DNA of 64,000 bases, from contig NC_014618.1 of NCBI RefSeq assembly GCF_000164865.1, positions 3,534,001 through 3,598,000 of the forward strand, given 5' to 3'. The notes beneath the pieces were generated by a model. The model ran no database searches, was not told the origin of the DNA, and worked only from the letters and a program-made list of their open reading frames with translations. A program made the translations under genes and the position numbers. This DNA comes from [Enterobacter] lignolyticus SCF1. GTDB lineage: Bacteria > Pseudomonadota > Gammaproteobacteria > Enterobacterales > Enterobacteriaceae. The number at the start of each line of letters is the position of its first letter. Within the stretch, counting starts at the first letter, position 1. Positions 1-8,845 of this stretch are shown one piece after another.

Positions 1-94
1 AGGTCTTATCCTGCTCATAGGCCTGCGCGGGCAGGCTTGCCAGCGACCATGCCGCCAGCATCGCCAGCGCGACGCCGCGTTGCAAAAATCTCAT
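1..94 (-). CDS. ushA: UshA 5'-nucleotidase/UDP-sugar hydrolase, N-terminal fragment
   Basis: Only the first 31 codons lie in the window; the gene runs off the left edge. The reading from the ATG at 94 gives a signal peptide with a basic start (MRFLQRG), a hydrophobic core and an AQA-like cleavage site, then YEQDKT, which matches the mature start of E. coli UshA. UshA is a periplasmic enzyme that degrades UDP-sugars and 5'-nucleotides for salvage. The gene is divergent from fsr, as in E. coli, and has an AGGGAGAG-type ribosome site upstream. The identification rests on the signal peptide, the mature start and synteny. Confidence 0.9.
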   Translation of the reverse strand, partial: MRFLQRGVALAMLAAWSLASLPAQAYEQDKT

Positions 95-256
95 GTTTCT
101 CTCCCTGACGTAATGACAAGTGCTGAAATTACAATGTGTAACAAAGATAGACAACTTTGTTTGCAGAATCGAGACTTCCTTCAAAACTCATCGGCAGGTA
201 TGTTAGTTGGATAATAATTACTCCCTGCACTTCCAATAACTATAGACGTGGTATTT

Positions 257-1477
257 ATGGCAATCAGTGAATCTACTCAGCCCATTCCGGGGGCCCCGGC
301 GTCGTCGCCGAAGTCGCGCACGTCGTTCGGCATCCTGGGGGCAATCAGCCTCTCGCACCTGCTCAATGACATGATCCAGTCGCTCATTCTGGCGATCTAC
401 CCGCTTTTACAGTCCGAGTTCTCGCTAAGCTTCGTGCAGATCGGGATGATCACCCTGACCTTCCAGCTGGCCTCGTCGCTGCTGCAGCCGATTGTCGGTT
501 ACTGGACCGACAAATACCCGATGCCGTGGTCGCTGCCGATCGGCATGTGCTTTACCTTAAGCGGCCTGGTGCTGCTGGCGCTGGCGGGCAGTTTCGGTAC
601 GGTGCTGCTGGCGGCGGCGCTGGTCGGCACCGGCTCGTCGGTGTTCCATCCGGAGTCCTCCCGCGTGGCGCGCATGGCCTCCGGCGGCCGTCACGGGCTG
701 GCGCAGTCGCTGTTTCAGGTGGGCGGCAACTTCGGCAGCTCCCTCGGCCCGCTGCTGGCGGCGGTGATTATCGCGCCGTACGGTAAAGGCAATGTGGCCT
801 GGTTCGTACTGGCGGCGCTGCTGGCTATCGTCGTGCTGGCGCAAATCAGCCGCTGGTACGCCGCCCAGCACCGTATCAATAAAGGCAAGCCGAAGGCGCC
901 GGTGGTGAATCCGCTGCCGCGCAATAAGGTGATTCTGGCCGTCTGCGTGCTGCTGCTGCTGATTTTTTCCAAATACTTCTATATGGCCAGCATCAGCAGC
1001 TATTACACCTTTTATCTGATGCACAAATTCGGGCTGTCGGTGCAAAACGCGCAGATCCATCTGTTCGCCTTCCTGTTCGCCGTGGCGGCAGGGACGGTCA
1101 TCGGCGGGCCGGTTGGCGATAAAATTGGGCGTAAATACGTCATCTGGGGCTCTATTCTCGGCGTGGCGCCGTTTACCCTGGTGTTACCGTACGCCACCCT
1201 GTGGTGGACGGGGATCTTAACCGTGATTATCGGCTTTATCCTTGCCTCGGCGTTCTCGGCCATTCTCGTCTACGCTCAGGAGCTGCTGCCGGGGCGTATC
1301 GGTATGGTTTCCGGGCTGTTTTTCGGTTTCGCCTTCGGGATGGGCGGCCTTGGCGCCGCCGTGCTCGGCCTTATCGCCGACCACACCAGTATCGAGTTGG
1401 TCTATAAAATATGTGCTTTCCTGCCGTTACTTGGCATGTTGACCATATTCCTGCCTGATAACCGGCATAAAGCCTGA
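257..1477 (+). CDS. fsr: Fosmidomycin resistance protein, MFS efflux transporter
   Basis: A 406-residue inner-membrane protein of the major facilitator superfamily, nearly identical along its length to E. coli Fsr, which exports fosmidomycin. It has about twelve hydrophobic segments. The loop motif GYWTDKYP is at residues 81-88, and the equivalent motif in the second half, GDKIGRKY, is at 287-294. FHPESSR at 130-136 is also typical of this subfamily. An in-frame GTG lies three codons upstream at 248, but the ATG at 257 gives the family start (MAISESTQP) and was chosen. It is divergent from ushA. The physiological substrate is unknown in the family. Confidence 0.95.
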   Translation: MAISESTQPIPGAPASSPKSRTSFGILGAISLSHLLNDMIQSLILAIYPLLQSEFSLSFVQIGMITLTFQLASSLLQPIVGYWTDKYPMPWSLPIGMCFTLSGLVLLALAGSFGTVLLAAALVGTGSSVFHPESSRVARMASGGRHGLAQSLFQVGGNFGSSLGPLLAAVIIAPYGKGNVAWFVLAALLAIVVLAQISRWYAAQHRINKGKPKAPVVNPLPRNKVILAVCVLLLLIFSKYFYMASISSYYTFYLMHKFGLSVQNAQIHLFAFLFAVAAGTVIGGPVGDKIGRKYVIWGSILGVAPFTLVLPYATLWWTGILTVIIGFILASAFSAILVYAQELLPGRIGMVSGLFFGFAFGMGGLGAAVLGLIADHTSIELVYKICAFLPLLGMLTIFLPDNRHKA

Positions 1478-1710
1478 CTTTCCGGCGGCTAAAGTGAAAC
1501 TTTGGCCGCCGTCATTCCCAGAGATATCCTACCTCCTGTCGCCTTAAAGGTATTGTTTTTCCGATCTGTGCTTTTTTATCGCTTAATTCTGTTTTTCATC
1601 AAAATTCAATAATTATTCATAAACAGAATCGTTTAAAGTGTCATAAACTATTACCAGGATTTGGCGCAGCGCCATGACATGGACCCCACGCCGCTACGAA
1701 AGGAGACGGA

Positions 1711-3390
1711 ATGCACCACGCGACACCGCTAATCACCACCATTGTCGGCGGGCTTGTGCTCGCTTTTATCCTCGGCATGATTGCCAACAAACTGCGTATT
1801 TCTCCTCTGGTGGGATATCTGTTAGCGGGCGTACTGTCTGGTCCTTTTACGCCAGGTTTTGTGGCGGACACCCAGCTGGCGCCTGAACTGGCCGAGCTTG
1901 GCGTCATCCTGCTGATGTTCGGCGTCGGCCTGCATTTTTCGCTGAAGGATCTGATGGCGGTAAAGGCCATCGCCATTCCCGGCGCGGTAGCCCAGATAGC
2001 CGTGGCGACGCTGCTGGGGATGGGGCTCTCCGGCCTGCTCGGCTGGTCGCTGATGACCGGCATCGTCTTCGGGCTTTGCCTCTCCACCGCCAGTACCGTG
2101 GTGCTGCTGCGCGCCCTTGAGGAGCGTCAGCTTATCGACAGCCAGCGCGGGCAAATCGCCATCGGCTGGCTGATTGTCGAAGATCTGGTGATGGTGCTGA
2201 CGCTGGTTCTGCTGCCGGCCGTCGCCGGAATGCTGGAAAAAGGCAACACCGGTTTCGGCGCGCTGGCCATCGATATGGGGCTGACCATCGGCAAGGTTGT
2301 CGCCTTTATCGCCATTATGATGCTGGTAGGCCGCCGTCTGGTGCCGTGGATTCTGGCGCGCAGCGCGGCGACGGGCTCCCGCGAGCTGTTTACCCTTTCG
2401 GTGCTGGCGCTGGCGCTGGGCATCGCCTTCGGCGCGGTTGAGCTGTTCGACGTCTCCTTTGCGCTTGGCGCATTCTTCGCCGGGATGGTGCTGAATGAAT
2501 CAGAGCTGAGCCACCGCGCGGCGCACGACACGCTGCCGCTGCGCGATGCGTTCGCGGTGCTGTTCTTCGTCTCGGTGGGAATGCTGTTCGACCCGAGGAT
2601 CCTTATCGAGCAGCCGCTGGCGGTGCTGGGCACCCTCGTTATCATTATTTTCGGCAAATCCGTCGCGGCGTTCCTGCTGGTGCGAATGTTCGGCCACTCG
2701 CAGCGCACGGCGCTGACCATCGCCGCAAGCCTGGCGCAGATTGGTGAATTCGCCTTTATCCTCGCGGGCCTCGGCATGGCGCTCGACCTGCTGCCGCAGG
2801 CGGGGCAAAATCTGGTGCTCGCAGGCGCGATCCTGTCCATCATGCTCAACCCGGTGCTGTTCGCCCTGCTGGAAAAATACCTCGATAAAACCGAGACGCT
2901 GGAAGAGCAGACCCTGGAAGAGGCTATCGAAGAAGAGAAGCAAATCCCGGTGGATATCTGCAACCATGCGCTGCTGGTCGGCTATGGCCGCGTCGGCAGC
3001 CTGCTCGGCGAGAAGCTGATGGCGCAGGGAATTCCGCTGGTGGTGATTGAGACCTCCCGCACCCGCGTGGACGAGCTGCGCGAGCGGGGGATCCGCGCGG
3101 TGCTGGGCAACGCCGCCAGCGAGGAAATTATGGCGCTGGCGCACCTCGACTGCGCGCGCTGGCTGCTGCTGACCATTCCGAACGGCTATGAAGCCGGAGA
3201 AATTGTCGCCTCCGCCCGGGAGAAGTGCCCACAGATTGAGATTATCGCCCGCGCGCACTACGACGACGAGGTGGCCTACATTACCGAACGCGGCGCCAGC
3301 CAGGTGGTGATGGGCGAGCGTGAAATCGCCAAAACGATGATGTCGCTGCTGACCGCGGATGAGATAACGCCAGCGATGCAGGCCGGATAA
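1711..3390 (+). CDS. ybaL: YbaL, Kef-type cation:proton antiporter with TrkA-N domain
   Basis: A 559-residue protein matching E. coli YbaL in length and content. Residues 1 to about 385 form a CPA2-type sodium/proton exchanger membrane domain with a dozen hydrophobic segments. An acidic linker (about 395-412) leads to a cytoplasmic TrkA-N/RCK domain whose nucleotide-binding glycine motif GYGRVG is at 424-429. The family resembles KefB/KefC potassium efflux systems, but the transported ion of YbaL is not established. The ATG at 1711 follows AAAGGAGA and is well placed. The stop codon lies inside a REP element, so transcript 3' end processing probably happens there. Confidence 0.93.
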   Translation: MHHATPLITTIVGGLVLAFILGMIANKLRISPLVGYLLAGVLSGPFTPGFVADTQLAPELAELGVILLMFGVGLHFSLKDLMAVKAIAIPGAVAQIAVATLLGMGLSGLLGWSLMTGIVFGLCLSTASTVVLLRALEERQLIDSQRGQIAIGWLIVEDLVMVLTLVLLPAVAGMLEKGNTGFGALAIDMGLTIGKVVAFIAIMMLVGRRLVPWILARSAATGSRELFTLSVLALALGIAFGAVELFDVSFALGAFFAGMVLNESELSHRAAHDTLPLRDAFAVLFFVSVGMLFDPRILIEQPLAVLGTLVIIIFGKSVAAFLLVRMFGHSQRTALTIAASLAQIGEFAFILAGLGMALDLLPQAGQNLVLAGAILSIMLNPVLFALLEKYLDKTETLEEQTLEEAIEEEKQIPVDICNHALLVGYGRVGSLLGEKLMAQGIPLVVIETSRTRVDELRERGIRAVLGNAASEEIMALAHLDCARWLLLTIPNGYEAGEIVASAREKCPQIEIIARAHYDDEVAYITERGASQVVMGEREIAKTMMSLLTADEITPAMQAG

Positions 3391-3416
3391 GGCGTTTACG
3401 CCGCCGTCCGGCCTGC
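3378..3416. repeat. REP palindrome at the ybaL/gsk junction
   Basis: Perfect 10-base outer arms (gcaggccgga and tccggcctgc) enclose the typical enteric REP core taaggcgtttacgccgcc. It overlaps the last codons of ybaL and sits between the convergent genes ybaL and gsk, the usual place for a REP, where it can block 3' exonucleases or bind gyrase or IHF. Confidence 0.85.
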
Positions 3417-3422
3417 GCCGAA

Positions 3423-4727
3423 TTAACGATCCCAGTACGACTCTTCGAGGCTGTCTTCGCGCTCCGGCAGACCGCGCGTCAGGCGCGGGGAATGCTGGTT
3501 CAGCACCTGGTAGCTCACGCGGTTGGCGTATTTGCACACCTGGGCCAGCGACGAATAGGTGAGCCAGGTAAACTTGTGCTTGCTGGAGTTCGGCACATTG
3601 GAACGGTGATAGTTGTTGGCGGTGATGTCGTGCAGCAGCGCCGCCAGCGCGCCGTCTCCCGCGCCGTTGGTGTTCATTATCTTCTCCGGCCCGCCCATGT
3701 AGGGGGCGATGTGCGAATAGATACGCAGCGGATTCTCACAGTCTTTGTGACGCATCGCGCGGCTGAACTCATACTGGTTAAACTCGGCGATAGCGCCCGG
3801 CAGCAGCGGATGCTGGGTTTTGCGTTTGGCTTCCTCTTCGGTAAAGCCCGCCATATACAGGCCTATCGGCCCGGCGGTGCACAGCACCAGATCCACCCAG
3901 TCCAGCGCCTTATCAGAGGCCAGCAGCGGATCGGCGATGCCGGTCAGCGCTTCCGCTTCTTCTTCGTTCATGGCGAGAATCGAGACGTTCTCTTTAAGAA
4001 ACGCCTGCCACCAGGCCGGGTTATCGGCAATCACGTACCTGGTGCCGAGCGTCAGCACCACCGGCACGTTGTGCTTTTTGGCGTATTCGACGGCCTTCAT
4101 CGTCGCGTCGCGCATCGGCTCGCCGGGCTTGCAGCGCACCAGGTAGGAGGTCAGCACCAGCGCCGACGCGCCCGCGATAACCGACTCCGGAATGCTCTCC
4201 GGGCGCAGCTGGTTCATGTGCCCCGGGCTGATGGCAAAGGTGCGTTCACCGTTATCGCCAATCAGCGTGAAGCAGCGGCCAATCGGCCCCTCTACGCCCT
4301 GCAGGTGATTGAGGTCGGTACGGCTGGAGGTGTTGCACAGGTAGCGATAGGCATAACCGCCGATTTCGATATTGCTGCACATGACGCCCAGCAGCACCGA
4401 ACGGTCATCGGCCAGCACCGAGTAGTTGTGCATGGTATTGCCGATAGTCCCGCCGGCAAACTGGTGGGTAATCAGGTTTTCCCGTACCAGCTCCTGATAA
4501 AGCGCATCCGCGACGTCATCATCAATCACCAGAGAATGACCAGCGCTCAGGCCGTAGCGTTCAACGAACGTGTCATCCACTTTCGCTTCGATGTCCACCA
4601 GCGTCTGGTCGATACCCACCACCCAGGAGGCGCTGGTTTCACTTTCAGGCTGGATTTGCTGGAGCAGCGGATCGCGGGCGTTAACGGGGAAATAGTGTTT
4701 GGATTTGCGTTTACCGGGAAATTTCAT
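3423..4727 (-). CDS. gsk: Inosine-guanosine kinase
   Basis: A 434-residue PfkB-family sugar/nucleoside kinase that phosphorylates guanosine and inosine to GMP and IMP in purine salvage. Length and sequence match E. coli Gsk. The PfkB signature with the anion hole and catalytic Asp reads NTNGAGDG at 352-359 (Asp358). The N-terminal basic stretch MKFPGKRKSKHYF is the family start. Its upstream neighbour is hemH, only 73 bases away; in E. coli the esterase gene aes lies between the two and is absent here. Transcription runs towards the REP shared with ybaL. Confidence 0.95.
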   Translation of the reverse strand: MKFPGKRKSKHYFPVNARDPLLQQIQPESETSASWVVGIDQTLVDIEAKVDDTFVERYGLSAGHSLVIDDDVADALYQELVRENLITHQFAGGTIGNTMHNYSVLADDRSVLLGVMCSNIEIGGYAYRYLCNTSSRTDLNHLQGVEGPIGRCFTLIGDNGERTFAISPGHMNQLRPESIPESVIAGASALVLTSYLVRCKPGEPMRDATMKAVEYAKKHNVPVVLTLGTRYVIADNPAWWQAFLKENVSILAMNEEEAEALTGIADPLLASDKALDWVDLVLCTAGPIGLYMAGFTEEEAKRKTQHPLLPGAIAEFNQYEFSRAMRHKDCENPLRIYSHIAPYMGGPEKIMNTNGAGDGALAALLHDITANNYHRSNVPNSSKHKFTWLTYSSLAQVCKYANRVSYQVLNQHSPRLTRGLPEREDSLEESYWDR

Positions 4728-4800
4728 GATCTGCGGTCAGGTAGCTGTTAACGAGCGGAGAATAGTAGCATATTCCCCGCCCGATCGCTGCTGCCCGCAA

Positions 4801-5763
4801 TCAGCGTACTGCTGCGGTCAGCTTGACCATCATGTCAATATGGTCCGCAGAAGCATTAAGCGCCGGAATGTATTCATATTTCTGCCCCCCGGCCTCGAGG
4901 AAAATCTCCCGGTTCTGCACGGCTATCTCCTCGAGCGTTTCCAGGCAGTCGGCAGAAAAGCCCGGGCACATCACCTGGACGTGTTTCACCCCCTTCTCCG
5001 CCAGCATTTTCAGCGTTTCGTCGGTGTAGGGCGTCAGCCACGGCTCGCGGCCAAAGCGCGACTGGAAGGTCATCATCACCTTATCGTGCGCAATGCCCAG
5101 CGCCGACACCAGCTCGCGCGTGGTGTCGCGGCAGCGCTGCGGATAATCATCGCCTTCATCGGCGTAGCGCTGAGGGATGCCGTGATAGGAGAGCAGCAGC
5201 AGGTCCGGCTCGCCGTGGGCGGCGAACGCGGCGCGTGCGCTGTTGGCCAGCGCCCGGATATAGCCTTCGTCATCCGCATAATCGCGTATAAAGGATATTC
5301 CCGGGATGCGGCGCTTATGCGCCAGAATACGCGCCAGCTCGTTCCAGACGGCGGCAACCGTTGAACAGGAATACTGCGGATAGAGCGGCAGCACGACGAT
5401 ATGATCGACGTTCTGGGCCAGCAGTTCGTCAACCGCGCTTTCCAGCGACGGCGAGCCGTAGCTCATGCCGAGCGCGACCGGCGTCTGCGGCAGACGCTGC
5501 GCCAGCGCCTGCTGCTGCTGGCGGCTGTAGACCATCAGCGGCGAACCGCCCTCCATCCAGACGGACTGATACAGCTTTGCCACCCGCGGCGCGCGCAGCG
5601 GTAAGATAACGCCGCGCAGCAGCGGCCACCACAGCAGGCGAGGCGTATCCACGACCCGCGGATCGCTCAAAAACTGGCGCAGGTAGCGTTTCACCGCATC
5701 GGATGTTGGCGCGTCGGGAGTCCCGAGGTTGGCAAGCAAAATGCCGGTTTTCGTCTGACGCAT
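4801..5763 (-). CDS. hemH: Ferrochelatase
   Basis: A 320-residue enzyme that inserts ferrous iron into protoporphyrin IX, the last step of haem synthesis; in E. coli it is peripheral to the inner membrane. The metal-binding and catalytic His is His194 in LSYHGIPQRY, and the conserved acidic partner is Glu275 in GFSADCLETLEE. Length equals the E. coli enzyme. It follows adk on the same strand, separated by a REP pair, as in E. coli. The next gene downstream is gsk instead of aes. Confidence 0.96.
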   Translation of the reverse strand: MRQTKTGILLANLGTPDAPTSDAVKRYLRQFLSDPRVVDTPRLLWWPLLRGVILPLRAPRVAKLYQSVWMEGGSPLMVYSRQQQQALAQRLPQTPVALGMSYGSPSLESAVDELLAQNVDHIVVLPLYPQYSCSTVAAVWNELARILAHKRRIPGISFIRDYADDEGYIRALANSARAAFAAHGEPDLLLLSYHGIPQRYADEGDDYPQRCRDTTRELVSALGIAHDKVMMTFQSRFGREPWLTPYTDETLKMLAEKGVKHVQVMCPGFSADCLETLEEIAVQNREIFLEAGGQKYEYIPALNASADHIDMMVKLTAAVR

Positions 5764-5851
5764 TACCGCCTCTTGTCTGTTAACTGGCTGATAATTGTAG
5801 CGGAAAAGCGAGTAAGAAGAACTAATTGCTGTGAGAGGTCATGCGGATAGT

Positions 5852-5935
5852 TGCCTGATGGCGGTGCAAGCACCTTATCCGGCCTACAACTGCATTCCTG
5901 CTTTGTAGGCCTGATAAGCGTAGCGCCATCAGGCA
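5852..5935. repeat. Pair of inverted REP units between adk and hemH
   Basis: The first unit (5852-5888, gcctgatggcggtgcaagcacc...) and the second in opposite orientation (5904-5935, taggcctgataagcgtagcgcc...) form a BIME-like pair in the adk-hemH gap. Both carry the variant CTGAT in place of the usual CGGAT. Confidence 0.8.
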
Positions 5936-5943
5936 AAACGGCC

Positions 5944-6588
5944 TTAGCCGAGGATTTTTTCCAGCTCAGCGCGTACGTCGGCAACGGCTTTGGTACCGTC
6001 AACCTTCGCGTACCGGGTGTTACCCGCCTGCGCTTCTTTAGAGTAGTAGCCGATAAGCGGCGCGGTCATCTGATGATATTCCACCAGGCGCTTACGTACG
6101 GTCTCTTCCTGGTCGTCTTTACGGGTCGTCAGCTCTTCGCCGGTAACGTCGTCTTTACCTTCCACCTTCGGCGGATTGAATTTGATGTGGTAAACGCGGC
6201 CGGAAGCGGCATGAACGCGGCGACCGACGATACGATCGACAATCAGCTCGTCCGGTACGTCGAACTCCAGCACGTAGTCCACGTTGATGCCCGCCTCTTT
6301 CATGGCATCAGCCTGCGGAATGGTGCGCGGGAAGCCGTCCAGCAGGAAACCGTTGCGGCAGTCTTCCTGAGCAATGCGCTCTTTCACCAGGGCGATAACC
6401 AGCTCGTCGGTGACCAGCTTGCCCGCATCCATGATGTCTTTTGCCTGTTTGCCAAGCTCGGAGCCGGATTTCACGGCAGCGCGCAGCATATCGCCGGTAG
6501 AGATCTGCGGAATACCGTATTTCTCCATGATGAACTGAGCCTGAGTTCCTTTACCCGCGCCCGGAGCGCCAAGCAGAATGATACGCAT
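5944..6588 (-). CDS. adk: Adenylate kinase
   Basis: A 214-residue cytoplasmic enzyme interconverting ATP + AMP and two ADP; essential for nucleotide balance. The P-loop GAPGAGKGT is at 7-15, the AMP-site motif DGFPRT at 84-89, and the LID region spans about 122-159 without zinc-finger cysteines, as in other Gram-negative forms. The frame is open for 21 more codons upstream, but the ATG at 6588 gives the exact family start MRIILLGAPG. REP elements flank it on both sides. Confidence 0.97.
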   Translation of the reverse strand: MRIILLGAPGAGKGTQAQFIMEKYGIPQISTGDMLRAAVKSGSELGKQAKDIMDAGKLVTDELVIALVKERIAQEDCRNGFLLDGFPRTIPQADAMKEAGINVDYVLEFDVPDELIVDRIVGRRVHAASGRVYHIKFNPPKVEGKDDVTGEELTTRKDDQEETVRKRLVEYHQMTAPLIGYYSKEAQAGNTRYAKVDGTKAVADVRAELEKILG

Positions 6589-6716
6589 TGCGAAAATCCC
6601 CTCAAAGGTTGTCGATATTTTTAAAAAAGCGCTAAACGATACCACCATCACGCATTTGTCTCAAGGAAGCGGGGCGGCGCTGAAACGGTTAATAGGGAAA
6701 AGGTGTGCGAAAAAAA

Positions 6717-6850
6717 GCCGGATGGCGGTGCAAGCACCTTATCCGGCCTACAAAAGCAGAGTTCATCGTGTGCCGGATAAGCGTCAGCGCCATCCGGCCT
6801 ACAAAAGCAGAGTTCACCGTAGGCCGGATAAGCGTCAGCGCCATCCGGCA
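6717..6850. repeat. BIME: three REP units between htpG and adk
   Basis: Three REP palindromes at 6717-6751, 6771-6802 and 6820-6850, spaced by near-identical linkers (cctacaaaagcagagttca occurs at about 6747 and 6798, a 51-base period). The second and third share gccggataagcgtcagcgcc. The repeated linker plus REP unit suggests recent tandem amplification. It fills the gap downstream of htpG. Confidence 0.9.
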
Positions 6851-6864
6851 TGACAAAACGGCTA

Positions 6865-8739
6865 TCAGGACACCAGCAGCTGGTTCATGCGGCGAATAAA
6901 CAGGTTCGGATCTTCCAGCGTGCCGCGCTCGGCGAACAGCGCCTGATCGAGCAGCAGCTCGACCCACTCGCCAAACTGCGCGTCATCCTGGGTATCCGCC
7001 GCCCGTTTCACCAGCGCGTGATCCGGGTTCAGCTCGAAGATGTACTTCACGTCCGGCACGCTCTGGCCCGCTGCGGCGAACAGCTTCGCCATCTGGGTGC
7101 TCATCTCGTCGGCGTCGGTGGTGACAATCGCCGGAGTGTCGGTCAGACGGTGGGTCAGACGCACCTCTTTCACCCGCTCGCCCAGCAGGGTTTTCACCCG
7201 CTCGACAAACGGCGTCAGCGCTTTTTCCGCTTCCTTCGCGCTTTCATCGACGTCATCCGCCAGCTTGTCGATCGACTCGTCAGCTTTGGCCACGGACTGG
7301 AACGCCTTACCGTCGAACTCGGTCAGGTAGCTCATCATCCACTCGTCGATGCGATCGGAGAGCAGCAGCACCTCAATGCCCTTCTTACGCAGCAGCTCCA
7401 GGTGCGGGCTGCTCTTCGCCGCGGCATAGCTGTCGGCGGTGATGTAGTAAATCTTCTCCTGCCCTTCCTTCATGCGGGAGACATACTCTTCCAGCGACAC
7501 GGTCTGCGCGGCGGAGTCGGTGTGGGTCGACGCGAAGCGCAGCAGTTTCGCGATGGTCTGCTGGTTAGCGTGGTCTTCCGCCGGGCCTTCCTTCAGCACC
7601 AGGCCGAACTGTTTCCAGAAGGTCTGGTATTTTTCCGCGTCATCTTTCGCCAGTTTTTCCAGCATCTGCAGCGCGCGTTTGCTCAGCGCGGTGCGCAGGT
7701 TGCGGGTAACGGTGCTGTCCTGCAGAATTTCACGGGACACGTTCAGCGGCAGGTCGTTGGAGTCAATCAGGCCGCGGACAAAGCGCAGGTAGTTCGGCAT
7801 GAACTGCTCGGCGTCGTCCATGATGAACACGCGCTGCACGTACAGCTTCAGACCGTGCTTGTGATCGCGGTTCCACATATCCCACGGCGCCTGGGACGGG
7901 ATGTACAGCAGGCTGGTGTACTCCTGCTTCCCTTCCACACGGTTGTGGCTCCAGGTCAGCGGATCGGTGAAGTCGTGCGCGATATGCTTATAGAACTCGT
8001 TGTACTCGTCGTCGTTGATTTCCGACTTGTTGCGCGTCCACAGCGCCTGGGCCTTGTTGATTTTCTCCCAGGAGACAACGGTTTCGCCGTCTTTCTCTTC
8101 CTGAGTTTCAATCTCTACCGGCAGCGCGATGTGGTCGGAATATTTGCTGATGATGGAGCGTACGCGCCAGTCGTTCAGGAAGTCGTCTTCGCCTTCGCGC
8201 AGGTGCAGGGTGATTTCGGTCCCGCGATCGGCCTTAGTGATATCCGCGACGGTGTATTCGCCTTCGCCCTGAGATTCCCAGAACACGCCGCTTTCGGCGC
8301 TTTCGCCTGCGGCGCGGGTGCGCACGGTGACCTTATCCGCCACGATGAACGCCGAGTAAAACCCGACGCCGAACTGGCCGATAAGCTGGCTGTCTTTTGC
8401 CTGGTCGGAGCCCATGGACTCAAGGAACGCCTTGGTGCCGGATTTGGCTATCGTACCGAGGTGGTCAATCACCTCGTCGCGGGTCATCCCGATGCCGTTA
8501 TCGGCAATCGTCAGGGTGCGTTTGTCTTTATCAAACGACACGCGCACGCGCAGTTCGCCGTCGCCTTCGTACAGATCCGGGTTAGACAACGCGCGAAAGC
8601 GCAGCTTGTCTGCCGCATCGGAGGCGTTGGAGATAAGCTCGCGCAGGAAGATTTCTTTGTTGGAATAGAGAGAATGGATCATCAGGTGCAGAAGCTGTTT
8701 AACTTCCGACTGGAAACCACGGGTTTCTTGTCCTTTCAT
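6865..8739 (-). CDS. htpG: HtpG, Hsp90-family molecular chaperone
   Basis: A 624-residue cytosolic ATP-dependent chaperone, same length as E. coli HtpG. The N-terminal GHKL ATPase domain shows Glu34 and Asn38 in FLRELISNAS, DNGIGM at 80-85 and the ATP-lid motif GQFGVGFYSAF near 121-131; middle and C-terminal dimerisation domains follow. Seven extra codons are open upstream to 8760, but ATG 8739 gives the family start MKGQETRGF. A sigma-32 promoter (8788-8816) lies just upstream, so it should be heat-induced. recR is the upstream neighbour, transcribed in the same direction. Confidence 0.97.
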   Translation of the reverse strand: MKGQETRGFQSEVKQLLHLMIHSLYSNKEIFLRELISNASDAADKLRFRALSNPDLYEGDGELRVRVSFDKDKRTLTIADNGIGMTRDEVIDHLGTIAKSGTKAFLESMGSDQAKDSQLIGQFGVGFYSAFIVADKVTVRTRAAGESAESGVFWESQGEGEYTVADITKADRGTEITLHLREGEDDFLNDWRVRSIISKYSDHIALPVEIETQEEKDGETVVSWEKINKAQALWTRNKSEINDDEYNEFYKHIAHDFTDPLTWSHNRVEGKQEYTSLLYIPSQAPWDMWNRDHKHGLKLYVQRVFIMDDAEQFMPNYLRFVRGLIDSNDLPLNVSREILQDSTVTRNLRTALSKRALQMLEKLAKDDAEKYQTFWKQFGLVLKEGPAEDHANQQTIAKLLRFASTHTDSAAQTVSLEEYVSRMKEGQEKIYYITADSYAAAKSSPHLELLRKKGIEVLLLSDRIDEWMMSYLTEFDGKAFQSVAKADESIDKLADDVDESAKEAEKALTPFVERVKTLLGERVKEVRLTHRLTDTPAIVTTDADEMSTQMAKLFAAAGQSVPDVKYIFELNPDHALVKRAADTQDDAQFGEWVELLLDQALFAERGTLEDPNLFIRRMNQLLVS

Positions 8740-8787
8740 TGGAAAATTCCTCAATGCCATATTTAGGGTAAAAAAGCGTTGAGGGAG

Positions 8788-8816
8788 AAATGGGGATACA
8801 GGGAAAGTTTTTCAAG
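8788..8816 (-). promoter_or_regulatory. Sigma-32 heat-shock promoter of htpG
   Basis: On the minus strand CTTGAAA (8816-8810) is followed after 14 bases by CCCCATTT (8795-8788), which fits the sigma-32 consensus and spacing and lies about 50 bases before the htpG ATG. Confidence 0.88.
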
Positions 8817-8817
8817 C

Positions 8818-8839
8818 GGAGGCCATCGCGACGGCCTCC
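8818..8839 (-). terminator. Hairpin after recR, overlapping the htpG promoter region
   Basis: The 7-base arms ggaggcc and ggcctcc flank a short loop directly downstream of the recR stop. No good T-run follows, so termination may be partial. It abuts the -35 element of the htpG promoter. Confidence 0.55.
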
Positions 8840-8845
8840 GTTTGT

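Noticed and set aside
1478..1710. Possible small gene or sRNA between fsr and ybaL
   Set aside because: Only AT-rich promoter-like sequence was seen; no coherent frame, hairpin with T-run or known sRNA motif.
6850..8766. A 638-codon plus-strand frame opposite htpG
   Set aside because: Full overlap with a clear Hsp90 gene and biased composition; a complement artefact.
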